A stretch of 35,348 nt of DNA from JAVBNW01 sp031551255 (GCA_031551255.1 JAVBNW010000143.1:1-35348), one strand, 5' to 3'. Shown: positions 1 to 8,161, counted from the first letter of the stretch. Notes: generated by a model from the letters alone, not told the origin. Program-made: numbers and translations.

Positions 1-63
1 GGTACCGGGTTTCGATTTGAGTAGCCCCACCCACAAACTCAAATGCTGGAAGGATACTCGTAC

Positions 64-140
64 TGGTCGAGGTGACAGGATTTGAACCTGCGACCTTTTG
101 GTCCCGAACCAAACGCGCTACCAAACTGCGCTACACCTCG
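64..140 (-). tRNA. tRNA-Pro (anticodon CGG)
   Basis: Reading the minus strand, the acceptor arms CGAGGTG and CACCTCG pair, followed by discriminator A and an encoded CCA at 66-64. The D arm (AGCGCAGTTTGGTAGCGC) and T arm (GCAGGTTCAAATCCTGT) are canonical. The anticodon loop TTCGGGA gives CGG, which reads proline codon CCG. It lies three bases downstream of tRNA-Thr and is probably cotranscribed with it. Confidence 0.95.
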
Positions 141-143
141 ACA

Positions 144-219
144 TGGAGCCAATAAAGGGACTCGAACCCTTGACCTGCGGTTTACGACACCGCTGCTCTA
201 CCAGCTGAGCTATATTGGC
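144..219 (-). tRNA. tRNA-Thr (anticodon CGT)
   Basis: On the minus strand the acceptor arms GCCAATA and TATTGGC pair, followed by T and an encoded CCA. The D arm TAGCTCAGCTGGTAGAGC and T arm GGGTTCGAGTCCC are canonical. The anticodon stem GCGGT/ACCGC encloses loop GTCGTAA, giving anticodon CGT for threonine codon ACG. Both tRNAs in this pair read G-ending codons, in keeping with a GC-rich genome. Confidence 0.95.
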
Positions 220-241
220 ATGAACGGGCCGACGGTAAGGA

Positions 242-270
242 ATTATAGCATACCCAAAGGGGCAATGCAA
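242..270 (-). promoter_or_regulatory. Probable promoter of the tRNA-Thr/tRNA-Pro unit
   Basis: A perfect TATAAT (complement of 242-247) lies about 23 bp upstream of the tRNA-Thr 5' end. It is preceded 17 bp away by TTGCAT (complement of 265-270), a 3 of 6 match to the -35 consensus. The placement suits a short-leader tRNA transcript. Confidence 0.6.
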
Positions 271-329
271 GCGCTGCGCACGCGATAAAAAACAGGATAA
301 TCGAAATGTACGTAAAATTTGCAATCCGT

Positions 330-359
330 TTGCCCGAAGCGCCCTCTCGATGGTAAAAT
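330..359 (+). promoter_or_regulatory. Probable promoter of the J-domain gene
   Basis: TTGCCC at 330-335, an 18-bp spacer and an extended -10 TGGTAAAAT (TAAAAT at 354-359). It sits about 45 bp before the chosen GTG start at 405 and faces away from the tRNA promoter. Confidence 0.5.
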
Positions 360-404
360 GGGGAGAATATAAGCGCGCGTCGGGAAATGCGAGGTGATGG
401 CGGC

Positions 405-1034
405 GTGCAAGACCCTTACCGCGTGTTGGGCGTGAAGCCGAGCGCTACTGACGAAGAGGTCAAGAGCGCGTACCGCAATCTCGTCAAAAAATACCACCCC
501 GATCGCTATGCAAATTCGCCTTTGCAGGATCAGGCGCAAGAGAAGCTCAAGGAGATCAACCTGGCGTACGATACCATCGTCAAGCAGCGCGAGGGCGGCA
601 GCTCTGGTTATGGCGAGGGGAGCTATGCTCCTCCGCAGTGGGATTTTCATCAGGCCGGGGGAGACGCGCGCTTCTCCGATATCCGCGAAATGATCACTCG
701 TGGCCTGATCGCGCAAGCGGAAGCAGCGCTGGATCGTATGCAGGATCGTCCCGCCGAGTGGCACTATCTGCGCGGCATGGTCTACCTTCGGCGCGGATGG
801 TATGCCCAGGCGCAGCAGTCTTTCCATATGGCGGCTCAGATGGATCCGGGCAATGCGGAATACCAGGCGGCCGCACAAAGAATGCAATCCTCGTTTCAAG
901 GGGCGTGGCAACAAAGGGGCGGAACCCGTGGCGCGCAGTCGGGCCAGTGTTGTAACATATGCGCCGCGCTGACGTGCTTAAGCTTATGTTGCGGCGGCGG
1001 GGGCGGCTACTTTCCCATGCTGTTTTGCTGCTAG
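405..1034 (+). CDS. J-domain (DnaJ-like) protein with cysteine-rich C-terminus
   Basis: A 209-residue Hsp40-type protein. An N-terminal J domain (about residues 3-60) carries the HPD motif at 31-33, which in this family stimulates the ATPase of DnaK. It has no zinc-finger or substrate-binding region of true DnaJ, so it is a specialised co-chaperone. Residues about 90-160 are helical and repeat-like (the phrase YLRGMVYLRRGWYAQAQQSF looks like a TPR). The last 29 residues hold eight cysteines in pairs with a glycine run. I chose the GTG at 405 because GAGGTG lies at 391-396 with 8-base spacing and the protein then begins MQDPYRVLGV as such proteins do; an in-frame ATG at 387 is the alternative. 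It is monocistronic. The client and the role of the cysteine tail are unknown. Confidence 0.85.
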   Translation: MQDPYRVLGVKPSATDEEVKSAYRNLVKKYHPDRYANSPLQDQAQEKLKEINLAYDTIVKQREGGSSGYGEGSYAPPQWDFHQAGGDARFSDIREMITRGLIAQAEAALDRMQDRPAEWHYLRGMVYLRRGWYAQAQQSFHMAAQMDPGNAEYQAAAQRMQSSFQGAWQQRGGTRGAQSGQCCNICAALTCLSLCCGGGGGYFPMLFCC

Positions 1035-1102
1035 TGATCTGGCAGGGTTATATTTTAGGTTCTGAGCTGATCTTTCCCATCCGACTTTGTCGCATTCCGC
1101 TC

Positions 1103-1134
1103 GGCGAAGCTTAAGGCTACAGCCTTGCTTCGCC
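1103..1134. repeat. Strong intergenic hairpin after the J-domain gene
   Basis: GGCGAAGC at 1103-1110 pairs with GCTTCGCC at 1127-1134, and AAGGC pairs with GCCTT inside, with a small TT bulge. No T-run follows, so it is either a weak or factor-assisted terminator or a dispersed palindrome. The rest of 1035-1260 shows nothing recognisable. Confidence 0.6.
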
Positions 1135-1260
1135 CCCTCAGCGGATGAATAAATTTTTCGCTCGAAATCCTTACCCTATCGGAACACTAGAGTGCATTCC
1201 GAGGAAAATTTAGTAACTCGTGTCCCCTCCCCTATGCCCACAAAAAATTGCTAAGGGGGA

Positions 1261-1310
1261 TTGACAGTCGCAGTGCCGTGTTGTATATTATATGTGAACA
1301 CTTATTCATT
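1261..1310 (+). promoter_or_regulatory. Metal-responsive promoter/operator of the P-type ATPase
   Basis: Consensus TTGACA (1261-1266), a 17-bp spacer and TATATT (1284-1289). The interrupted inverted repeat TGAA-N6-TTCA (1295-1308) overlaps the expected transcription start. It resembles the operators of ArsR/SmtB-family metal sensors such as CzrA and CadC (AT-rich TGAACA..TTCA), which block transcription until Zn or Cd binds. No ArsR-family gene is in this window, so the regulator would be encoded elsewhere. Confidence 0.7.
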
Positions 1311-1332
1311 TAATCATATGGAGGCGAACAGA

Positions 1333-3636
1333 ATGGAACTGCTTTATAGCCTCGAAGGTCTGGATTGCGCCAACTGCGCGTCGAAAATCGAAGGTGCGAT
1401 CAACAAACTGCCCGGCGTCACGGACGCGACGCTGAATTTTACCCAACTCTCCCTGCGCGTGGCCACGGATGCATCCATCACCGTGGATGCGCTGGAGGAG
1501 CGCATGCTCCACGTCTTTAACACCACCGAAGAAGGCGCAAGCTTTGCGCGGGAGGCCTGCTCGTCCGCCGAACAGGCCGCGGAGCGCCTGTTCATCGTCC
1601 CCGGCAAAACCCCTGAAGAAGGCGCGGCGGCGCTCTTGCGCGCGGGTTTGGATGCCCGCGTGCAGGAAGGCTCAATCGCCCTATGTTCCGGAGAAACCTG
1701 GCGAGATACCCTTGCCCGCGCCGAAGCGGCCGTTCCCGGCATCAAGCCTGCCACGGCACCGGCCGAGGAGGTCGCTCAAAGCGACGATCGCAAAGAGCAG
1801 CGCGAAAAGATCGAACGCTTAACGTTGCTAGCGGGCGCGGTGGTATACGGCTTGGGGCTCGTACTGAACGCCACGCTGAAAAACCCTGCCGTCAGCTTTG
1901 TTACATTCGCCATCGCGTACCTGCTTTCCGCGTTTCCCGTGCTGGAAATGACGGCAAAATCCATCCGCCGCTTAGATCCGTTCGATGAGAACTTCCTCAT
2001 GTCCATCGCCACGTTGGGCGCGTTTGCGATAGGCGAATATCCCGAGGGCGTCGCCGTCATGCTGCTGTATCGGCTGGGCGAATTGCTGCAGGAAAGGGCT
2101 GTGCACCGCTCGCGGGAATCCATCCGGGCGATGATGCGACTCAAGCCCGACCACGCAAACCTCATGCTCGGAACGCGCACCGTAAGCGTAGATCCTGTGC
2201 AGATCTTTGTCGGCGATGCGATTCAGATACGCCCCGGCGAAAGGGTTCCGCTCGACGGCATCGTGCTGGAGGGCTCCTCCTCGCTGGATGTGAAGGACAT
2301 GACGGGCGAATCCCTTCCGCGCGACGTTGCGGTGGGCGACGAGGTCATCTCCGGGGCGATCAATGGCGGCGGATTGCTCGTGCTTTGCGTCACCCGCCCC
2401 GCGGGGGATTCTTCCGTGGCGAGAGTACTGAACATGGTGCAGGAGTCTTCGGCCAATAAGGCGCGCACAGAGCGGTTTTTCACGAGGTTTGCGCGCATCT
2501 ACACGCCCATCGTGGTATTGATCGCGGCACTTTTGATGGTCATTCCCCCTCTCGCGGGCGGTGGAGAATGGCGGGATTGGATCTACCGTGGCCTTTCCTT
2601 CCTGGTGGTGAGCTGCCCATGCGCGCTCGTGCTCTCTATTCCCCTATCCTACTTCGGCGGCGTTGGCGCCGCTTCGCGCCGGGGCGTGCTCGTCAAGGGC
2701 GGCGAATCGCTCGAGGCTCTCGCTCGGGTGGATACCGCGGTGTTCGATAAGACGGGCACGCTGACCGAAGGTGTCATGGAAGTGCGCGCCGTCGAATGCG
2801 CCCCGGGCTTCTCGCCCGAAACGGTGCTGAGCATGGCTGCCCTTGCCGAATCCCATCTAGATCACCCCATCGCCAAGGCGATCGTCAAAAAAGCCGGTAA
2901 GCTGCCCGAAGCCGCGATGGAAGGCTATGAGAACCTACCCGGCGAAGGGGTGCGCTGCACAATAGATAAAAGGCGCATCGCCGTAGGGAACGCCCGCCTC
3001 ATGGCGCGCGAAGGATGCGTACCGGGCCCCGCCAAGGGCACCGCGGCTCATGTGGCGATCGACGGCGCCTATGCGGGGCACATCTTCATCGGCGACCGCG
3101 CGCGCGCCGGGGCGAAGGAAGCGCTTTACGCCTTAAAGCGCCTGGGCGTCAAGAGCATTGCCATGCTCACCGGCGACAACCGAGAGGCCGCGCAGGAAAT
3201 CGCCGTCTCCATCGGAGTGGATCAGGTGAGAGCAGAGCTTATGCCGGATCAAAAGGTAGAGGCGCTTCGTTCGATAAAAAGCAAGGCCCGGCTGTTTGTC
3301 GGCGACGGAGTCAACGACGCCCCGGTGCTTGCCGCGGCCGAAGTCGGCGTAGCGATGGGCGGCGTGGGTTCGGATGCGGCCATCGCGGCGGCGGATATGG
3401 TATTGATGACGGACGACCTAAACCGCGTCGCCGAAGCGATCGACGTTTCCCGCAAGACGCGCGTGAACGTCGCGCAAAACGTCGGCCTCGCTCTGGGTAT
3501 CAAGCTGCTTACGATGGTTCTTGTCGCGCTTGGGCTGGGCAAGATGTGGATGGCCGTCGTCGCCGATGCGGGAGTTGCTCTGCTTTGTGTGGTAAACGCG
3601 CTGCGGCTCAGCTTTTTGAAGCCGCCTCGCGGATGA
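1333..3636 (+). CDS. cadA: P1B-2-type Zn2+/Cd2+/Pb2+-exporting ATPase
   Basis: A 767-residue membrane pump that expels divalent soft metals at the expense of ATP. Residues 1-70 form a heavy-metal-associated domain with GLDCANCA (C12, C15). It is followed by a linker with a possible degenerate second domain, eight predicted membrane helices, TGES of the actuator domain (324-327) and the transport-site CPC (428-430). The phosphorylated DKTGTLT (Asp 472), the SHLDHP nucleotide-binding motif, MLTGDN and GDGVNDAP come next. In the last helices a lysine (GIKLL) and an aspartate (ADAG) are the signature of the P1B-2 Zn/Cd/Pb group rather than the copper group. The ATG at 1333 has GGAGG eight bases upstream; longer in-frame starts would lie in the promoter. 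It is monocistronic and ends in a terminator. zntA is an equally apt name. Confidence 0.93.
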   Translation: MELLYSLEGLDCANCASKIEGAINKLPGVTDATLNFTQLSLRVATDASITVDALEERMLHVFNTTEEGASFAREACSSAEQAAERLFIVPGKTPEEGAAALLRAGLDARVQEGSIALCSGETWRDTLARAEAAVPGIKPATAPAEEVAQSDDRKEQREKIERLTLLAGAVVYGLGLVLNATLKNPAVSFVTFAIAYLLSAFPVLEMTAKSIRRLDPFDENFLMSIATLGAFAIGEYPEGVAVMLLYRLGELLQERAVHRSRESIRAMMRLKPDHANLMLGTRTVSVDPVQIFVGDAIQIRPGERVPLDGIVLEGSSSLDVKDMTGESLPRDVAVGDEVISGAINGGGLLVLCVTRPAGDSSVARVLNMVQESSANKARTERFFTRFARIYTPIVVLIAALLMVIPPLAGGGEWRDWIYRGLSFLVVSCPCALVLSIPLSYFGGVGAASRRGVLVKGGESLEALARVDTAVFDKTGTLTEGVMEVRAVECAPGFSPETVLSMAALAESHLDHPIAKAIVKKAGKLPEAAMEGYENLPGEGVRCTIDKRRIAVGNARLMAREGCVPGPAKGTAAHVAIDGAYAGHIFIGDRARAGAKEALYALKRLGVKSIAMLTGDNREAAQEIAVSIGVDQVRAELMPDQKVEALRSIKSKARLFVGDGVNDAPVLAAAEVGVAMGGVGSDAAIAAADMVLMTDDLNRVAEAIDVSRKTRVNVAQNVGLALGIKLLTMVLVALGLGKMWMAVVADAGVALLCVVNALRLSFLKPPRG

Positions 3637-3657
3637 CCGCCTTCGCCCTTCCCCACA

Positions 3658-3698
3658 AAAGGCCCGCATCGGCGCTTTGCCGGCGCGGGCCTCTTTCA
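3658..3698 (+). terminator. Rho-independent terminator of the metal ATPase
   Basis: AGGCCCGC (3660-3667) pairs with GCGGGCCT (3685-3692), with inner CGGC/GCCG pairing, followed by CTTTC. The gene ends at 3636. Confidence 0.75.
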
Positions 3699-3750
3699 GG
3701 CGTGAACGCGTAAGAAACCGCTGTCAAGGGTACCCATATGGCAATGTTTT

Positions 3751-3781
3751 CATTGAGTTTGCTCAATGACTATGCTATACT
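3751..3781 (+). promoter_or_regulatory. Promoter with embedded palindrome, upstream of the chemoreceptor
   Basis: TTGAGT (3753-3758), a 17-bp spacer and extended -10 TGCTATACT (TATACT at 3776-3781). The perfect inverted repeat CATTGAG-TTTG-CTCAATG (3751-3768) covers the -35 and half the spacer, which is a classic repressor position. The start codon is about 210 bases further on. Confidence 0.6.
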
Positions 3782-3787
3782 ATCTTC

Positions 3788-3991
3788 CAGTTAGCAAGGC
3801 TTGTCTGATCATATTTGCCAAGTTTGTGTTTTCAATATCGTTTTTTCACTAAGTGCACATATCGCGACTGCCGTTTGGTTCGCGCTACTATATCGTATTA
3901 CGTAAACTCATGGTGAAAACTCATCGGAGCCGTGCGATGCGCGTCCTCCGGTTTGACGTTCGTCCGATGCTAAAAAGAGGGTGGTTGCGAC
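3788..3991 (+). promoter_or_regulatory. Long structured 5' leader of the chemoreceptor gene
   Basis: About 200 non-coding bases between the inferred transcription start and the start codon. CATCGGA (3922-3928) can pair with TCCGATG (3963-3969) just before the ribosome binding site, whereas the overlapping CGGAG (3925-3929) can pair with CTCCG (3946-3950). The two folds exclude each other. I could not match known c-di-GMP or other riboswitch consensus sequences. Confidence 0.35.
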
Positions 3992-5743
3992 ATGAAAAAC
4001 GTGAGAATCCGGATCAAATTGCTCTTAAGCTTCATCACCATTGGGGTTCTATGCTGCGTAATCGGGGGCGTAGGCATCTACGGGCTCAACACGCTGAGCA
4101 ACAACGAAACGCGCTTGTACGAGATAGGCGTCATATCCACTTACGAGGCCGGGCAGATCCTTGCCAACATTCACGAACAGCGCACAATATACCGCGATGC
4201 GCTCATCGATATGGACGACGAGATCCGCTGCCAAGATGCGCTTAAGAAGCTGACCGACAAGGAAGCGGAATTCGACAAACAAGTCAAAGCCCTGGAGGGT
4301 TTTCTGACAAGCGATGCGGGGAAAGCTGCTTATGCCGATCTTATCAGCAAGTATTACGGCGATTTTAAAAATGTAAAAGCCGAGATCGTTGCGGCGGCCG
4401 TCGCGAGCGACAACGATTTGATCATCCCCATGCTCGAAAAAGGAGCGGTTTCAGCCGGGGCGGTTGTAACAGACCTTAACAACATCGTCAGCGCTATTAT
4501 GACGCAAAACGACACGATGCAAAAGGAAGACACATCCCTGGCCAACGGCATCATGCTTCTTTCCATCATCCTGCTCGCGGTGGCGATACTCTCCGCGCTG
4601 TGTCTTGCGCTGTACAACGCGGCCAGCATCGCCAAGCCGATCGCAAGGCTGGCGGCGGCGGTGCGCATCGCCAAAGGCGATGTCAACGTCAGCGTCACCG
4701 CAGACTCGAGGGATGAAGTGGGTCAATTGGCCTCCTCCTTCCGGGCCATGATCGAGGCCATCAAGGATCAATCCGTCGTGATGGAAGGGCTCGCATCGGG
4801 CGACTACCGGCAGGATATCGACATGCGCGGCGATGCCGACGTGATGAACCGGGCGATCGGCGACATGATCGATTCCATGAATAAGGCCTTTGGAGAAATT
4901 ACCACGGCGGCCGCCCAAGTTTCCGCCGGCGCACAGCAAATCGCGCAAGGCGCGCAAAACCTCGCCGAGGGCTCTACCGAGCAGGCGGCCTCCGTGCAAG
5001 AGCTGTCCGCATCTATCTCCGACGTTCACGAGCAAACCCTCGCAAACGCAAAGAATGCCGAACTCGCCCTTGTACATACCGAGGCCGCAGGCTCGTTGAT
5101 GATGACCTGCATCAGCGATATGTCCGAAATGACTTCCGCCATGCAGGCCATCGCCGAAGATTCCGCGGCAATCGGCAACATCATCAAAGTTATCGACGAC
5201 ATCGCTTCGAAAACCAACCTGCTCTCGCTCAACGCATCCGTCGAAGCGGCACGCGTCGGCCAGCACGGTAAGGGCTTCGCTGTGGTTGCCGACGAGGTGC
5301 GCGCCCTCGCCGCCAAGTCTACAGAAGCGGCGAAGAACACCGCGGAGCTGATCGAAGGCAGCGCCCATCGCGTCAGCGAAGGCACCGGCATCGTGGCGCG
5401 CACGGAGGAAAGCCTCAAGGCGGTCGCAAGCGAAGCCGAGCAGAACCTGACCATCATCAAGCAAATCGCAAAGGCCTCCCAGGATCAGGCGGCGGCAATT
5501 TCCGAAATCAACGTCGGCATCGACCAGATATCCACCGTCGTACAGGGCAACTCCGCCACCGCCGAAGAATCCGCCGCCGCCGCGCAGGAGATGTCCTCGC
5601 AATCGGCCATGCTCAACGAAATTGTGGTACGCTTCAAACTCAAAGGCGAAAGTCCGGCTTTAGATGCCCCCCGCGGTCACGCTTCCGGCTCGGTGCGGCG
5701 CCTGCCCCGTTCCTCCGAATCGGCGAATTTCGGCAAGTACTAA
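3992..5743 (+). CDS. Methyl-accepting chemotaxis protein
   Basis: A 583-residue transmembrane chemoreceptor. TM1 spans about residues 11-32, an extracellular four-helix-bundle-type sensor (33-185) follows, and TM2 spans 186-210. HAMP comes next, with a second HAMP-like segment around 258-300. The cytoplasmic signalling hairpin has its tip near residues 415-440 (EAARVGQHGKGFAVVADEVR), the contact site for CheA/CheW in this family. The C-terminus lacks a CheR-binding pentapeptide. The tip has V-Q where most receptors have A-E (EAARAGEHGKGF). GAGGGTGG seven bases upstream supports the ATG. It is monocistronic, with no chemotaxis genes nearby. The ligand is unknown. Confidence 0.93.
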   Translation: MKNVRIRIKLLLSFITIGVLCCVIGGVGIYGLNTLSNNETRLYEIGVISTYEAGQILANIHEQRTIYRDALIDMDDEIRCQDALKKLTDKEAEFDKQVKALEGFLTSDAGKAAYADLISKYYGDFKNVKAEIVAAAVASDNDLIIPMLEKGAVSAGAVVTDLNNIVSAIMTQNDTMQKEDTSLANGIMLLSIILLAVAILSALCLALYNAASIAKPIARLAAAVRIAKGDVNVSVTADSRDEVGQLASSFRAMIEAIKDQSVVMEGLASGDYRQDIDMRGDADVMNRAIGDMIDSMNKAFGEITTAAAQVSAGAQQIAQGAQNLAEGSTEQAASVQELSASISDVHEQTLANAKNAELALVHTEAAGSLMMTCISDMSEMTSAMQAIAEDSAAIGNIIKVIDDIASKTNLLSLNASVEAARVGQHGKGFAVVADEVRALAAKSTEAAKNTAELIEGSAHRVSEGTGIVARTEESLKAVASEAEQNLTIIKQIAKASQDQAAAISEINVGIDQISTVVQGNSATAEESAAAAQEMSSQSAMLNEIVVRFKLKGESPALDAPRGHASGSVRRLPRSSESANFGKY

Positions 5744-5800
5744 TCTTACTTTCCACAAAGGGATCCGCTGCTGCAAACGGAATGAAATTGCGGAAAGATC

Positions 5801-5836
5801 AAATTGAAGCAGCCTTTTGAAGGCTGCTTCAATTTT
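5801..5836 (+). terminator. Rho-independent terminator of the chemoreceptor gene
   Basis: AAATTGAAGCAGCC (5801-5814) and GGCTGCTTCAATTT (5822-5835) form a 14-bp perfect stem with a 7-base loop, ending in TTTT. Because the stem begins with A residues, it could also work on the other strand. Confidence 0.9.
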
Positions 5837-5954
5837 GCACATACCACTCAAAACAATATGCAAATGTGGCTAATTGTGGTACGGTATTGATAATTCTAGG
5901 GATCGCGGCGTATTGAGATGCTGCGTGAATAATGGCCATGGTAGGAGGAGCGTC

Positions 5955-6785
5955 GTGAGAGGTGAGAACGAATTTCCTACACAGGAATTGGACGAGAAAA
6001 CTTTATTGAAGCGCATCATGGTACGGCCCGGTCTGTATGTGGGGGCCAACCGGCTCGACTATATACAGCATTTTGTCGCCGGGTATATGTTTGGCCGCAT
6101 TCCGAATGCAACTCTCTCTGAGTGGGACGACAATCATGAACTACAACTCTGGATTTTCAGAACCCAAGGGGTTGTATTACATACCGACGAGTTGAAGGGA
6201 TGGACGCTATTTTATAGGTGCTATGGCATATCACATACGGCACTCGGTCAATTCGCCAAAATGCTGCACGCCGACATCTCCTCCCTTTGTGCTCAGGGCA
6301 CGTTAGACCGGGAAGTCAGTGTCGCAAATGAAGTAGGTGAGCTACATAGGCATATGAGGTTTAGCGATGGGCCGAAATCTACGGTCGAGGAGATGAAAGC
6401 CGAGTTGATCAACACTCTGCGCGCGCTTATTATGCAGCAATGCACCAACTGTGACGAAGCGCGTGTTTATATTTGGAAGGATAAGCTATATACCCAGCTG
6501 CGGTATGTTTTTCACACACCTGATGGCTGGCAGGATGATCTTACGGCGATAGCTGATCCGGAAAATCATCGACAGTTTGTCCGTCTCCATGCGCTGATTC
6601 AATGCTGCCCTCACGAAGAAATGCCATGGGGTGAAACCCATAATTTCCCATTGTATCTGTATCCGCATGGAAAGAACGATACAACCTGGAACGATATCCT
6701 TGATATGAAGCATGAAATAAAGGATGAGGAGACCCTATGGTATCATTTTCAACAGTGGAAGACACGTTTTACAGCCAGCTATTGA
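5955..6785 (+). CDS. Hypothetical protein (RPGLYVG motif)
   Basis: 276 residues, not recognised. GTG at 5955 is chosen because AGGAGGAG (5943-5950) precedes it at ideal spacing; the open frame extends upstream to 5874 without a ribosome binding site. An early segment, KRIMVRPGLYVG followed by an aromatic helix (about residues 20-50), resembles a short RPGMYLG...GY signature in small uncharacterised bacterial proteins. The rest is mixed alpha/beta, rich in Trp, His and Cys, with no signal peptide or membrane helix. Base composition is visibly more AT-rich than its neighbours, which suggests recent acquisition. It stands alone. Confidence 0.7.
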   Translation: MRGENEFPTQELDEKTLLKRIMVRPGLYVGANRLDYIQHFVAGYMFGRIPNATLSEWDDNHELQLWIFRTQGVVLHTDELKGWTLFYRCYGISHTALGQFAKMLHADISSLCAQGTLDREVSVANEVGELHRHMRFSDGPKSTVEEMKAELINTLRALIMQQCTNCDEARVYIWKDKLYTQLRYVFHTPDGWQDDLTAIADPENHRQFVRLHALIQCCPHEEMPWGETHNFPLYLYPHGKNDTTWNDILDMKHEIKDEETLWYHFQQWKTRFTASY

Positions 6786-7047
6786 GCATCATGATTCCAC
6801 GCCTGTGTCTCGTCGTAATGGACAGTCAAATTACCGTCGTTGGTCTGTTTTTATGCCACGAAACAACCTCTGCCCTAGCTTGCCATATATACCCCCTCTG
6901 CGCAAGGAACTCTTTTTCGATGTTGATCTCTTGAATATACATTTCCAGACATTTCCCCTGGCAGCTTCATATCGGCGCCCTGCCGATTTGCTTGCCGCTG
7001 CATCTATGTTGCGATGCTTTTACAGACCATGGTCTTTTTTATGGATT
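6786..7047. other. Gene-free interval
   Basis: No convincing gene. A 132-codon plus-strand frame (6724-7122) overlaps both neighbours, has no ribosome binding site and looks like random translation. The interval is AT-richer than the surroundings, like the preceding orphan gene, and might be the remainder of the same acquired segment. Confidence 0.4.
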
Positions 7048-7083
7048 GTCCAGAAGAAAGGCCGCAGCATATTGCGCGGCCTA
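7048..7083 (-). terminator. Terminator of the alcohol dehydrogenase gene
   Basis: On the minus strand AGGCCGC (complement of 7076-7082) and GCGGCCT (complement of 7059-7065) enclose a 10-base loop, followed by TTCTTCTGG. It lies about 25 bp past the stop at 7106. Confidence 0.7.
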
Positions 7084-7105
7084 TACAACGAATCGGGGTT
7101 CATCG

Positions 7106-8161
7106 TCATGGCATTTCGATAACTGCTTTCACGATCTTGGCCTTGTGGTCGATGCTGTCGTCAAAGGCCTGCTGGACCTGCCCAAATGGATAGATCCTAT
7201 CGGGGATGTGCGCAACGGGCAACGTTCCCGCGGCGACGGCGCGAATCGCCACCGGGTATACATTGCGGTAGCGAAACACGCCCTTCATCGTAATCTCTCG
7301 GTTCACAAAATCCAGCAGGTTAAAATCGCCCGGCATCGGCCCGGAAGGGTTCCCCACCAACACGATCGTGCCCGCCTTGCGTACCAAAGAAAGCGTCGAA
7401 GCAATCGCGGCCGGGTTGCCCGAAGCATCCAGCACAATATCGACGCCGCGCCCCTGCGTCCATGCGTCGATGACCGCGGGGAGCTCCTCTATTGCAGTGT
7501 TCACCGCCAAATCCGCGCCCAGTTTGAGCGCCTTGTCAAGCCGTATGTCCACGACATCCGCCACGGCCACCCGGCTTACGCCGCGCGCCTTGAGCGCCAG
7601 CAGCGTAACCAGCCCAATGCAGCCGGCGCCGAGCACTACCGCATCCATGCCGATTTTTGCGTCGGCAAGGTTCGCGGCGTGCAGGCCGACGGCCATAGGC
7701 TCGATGAGGGCTCCTTCGAGAGTGGACATGGAATCGGGCAATTTGAAACACAGATCGGCAGGGTGAGCGGCATACTCGGAAAGAACGCCATCCCTCTGCC
7801 CCCCTACGGAAAGAAAGCGCACGCTCTTGCACAGGTTATATAGGCCCGTTTTGCAATACTCGCACTCGCCACAAGTGCTGCCCGGCTCCAGCGCAACCCT
7901 ATCGCCCACCTGGAAACCCGCTACCCCGTCGCCCAGCGCGCACACTTCGCCCGCCGCTTCGTGCCCCAGGATTCTATAGCCGCCCGGCGCTTCCTTCAGC
8001 CGGCTGCCATCGCTCGCAAACATATGAAGATCCGAACCGCAAACCCCCACGTGGCGAATTTTGATCAAAAGCTCTCCCGGCCCGGGAACGGGCATTGGCA
8101 CGCGCCGCATCGCAAACGTTCTATGCGCCACCATCGCCGCAGCCAGCATCGTCTCGCTCAT
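7106..8161 (-). CDS. Zinc-dependent medium-chain alcohol/polyol dehydrogenase
   Basis: A 351-residue NAD(P)-dependent medium-chain dehydrogenase, closest by eye to sorbitol/xylitol/threonine dehydrogenases. Catalytic zinc ligands are seen in GVCGSDLHMF and GHEAAGEV. The structural zinc site is the four-cysteine cluster CGECEYCKTGLYNLC. The Rossmann motif is VLGAGCIGLV, followed by an acidic residue (ADVVD), which suggests NAD rather than NADP. The start MSETMLAAAM was preferred to the ATG 13 codons upstream (8200) because AGAAAGG precedes it and the longer N-terminus is atypical. It is monocistronic, with its own promoter and terminator. The substrate, probably a sugar alcohol or secondary alcohol, cannot be fixed from sequence. 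Confidence 0.9.
   Translation of the reverse strand: MSETMLAAAMVAHRTFAMRRVPMPVPGPGELLIKIRHVGVCGSDLHMFASDGSRLKEAPGGYRILGHEAAGEVCALGDGVAGFQVGDRVALEPGSTCGECEYCKTGLYNLCKSVRFLSVGGQRDGVLSEYAAHPADLCFKLPDSMSTLEGALIEPMAVGLHAANLADAKIGMDAVVLGAGCIGLVTLLALKARGVSRVAVADVVDIRLDKALKLGADLAVNTAIEELPAVIDAWTQGRGVDIVLDASGNPAAIASTLSLVRKAGTIVLVGNPSGPMPGDFNLLDFVNREITMKGVFRYRNVYPVAIRAVAAGTLPVAHIPDRIYPFGQVQQAFDDSIDHKAKIVKAVIEMP

Noticed and set aside
1..63. Third tRNA or terminator at the left edge
   Set aside because: ATTTGAGT and ACTCAAAT can pair across a 14-15-base loop, but there is no T-run or tRNA fold within the visible sequence.
243..914. 223-codon minus-strand frame
   Set aside because: Shadow of the J-domain gene; contains tRNA promoter sequence and no protein-like features.
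1261..1332. Longer start for the metal ATPase
   Set aside because: It would start inside the -35 TTGACA and overlap the promoter and ribosome binding site.
3788..3991. c-di-GMP (GEMM) riboswitch before the chemoreceptor
   Set aside because: The conserved GEMM sequence blocks are not visible; only alternative hairpins can be supported.
4451..5602. 383-codon minus-strand frame
   Set aside because: Antisense shadow of the GC-rich chemoreceptor gene.
6724..7122. 132-codon frame between the orphan gene and the dehydrogenase
   Set aside because: No ribosome binding site, overlaps both neighbours and includes the terminator.
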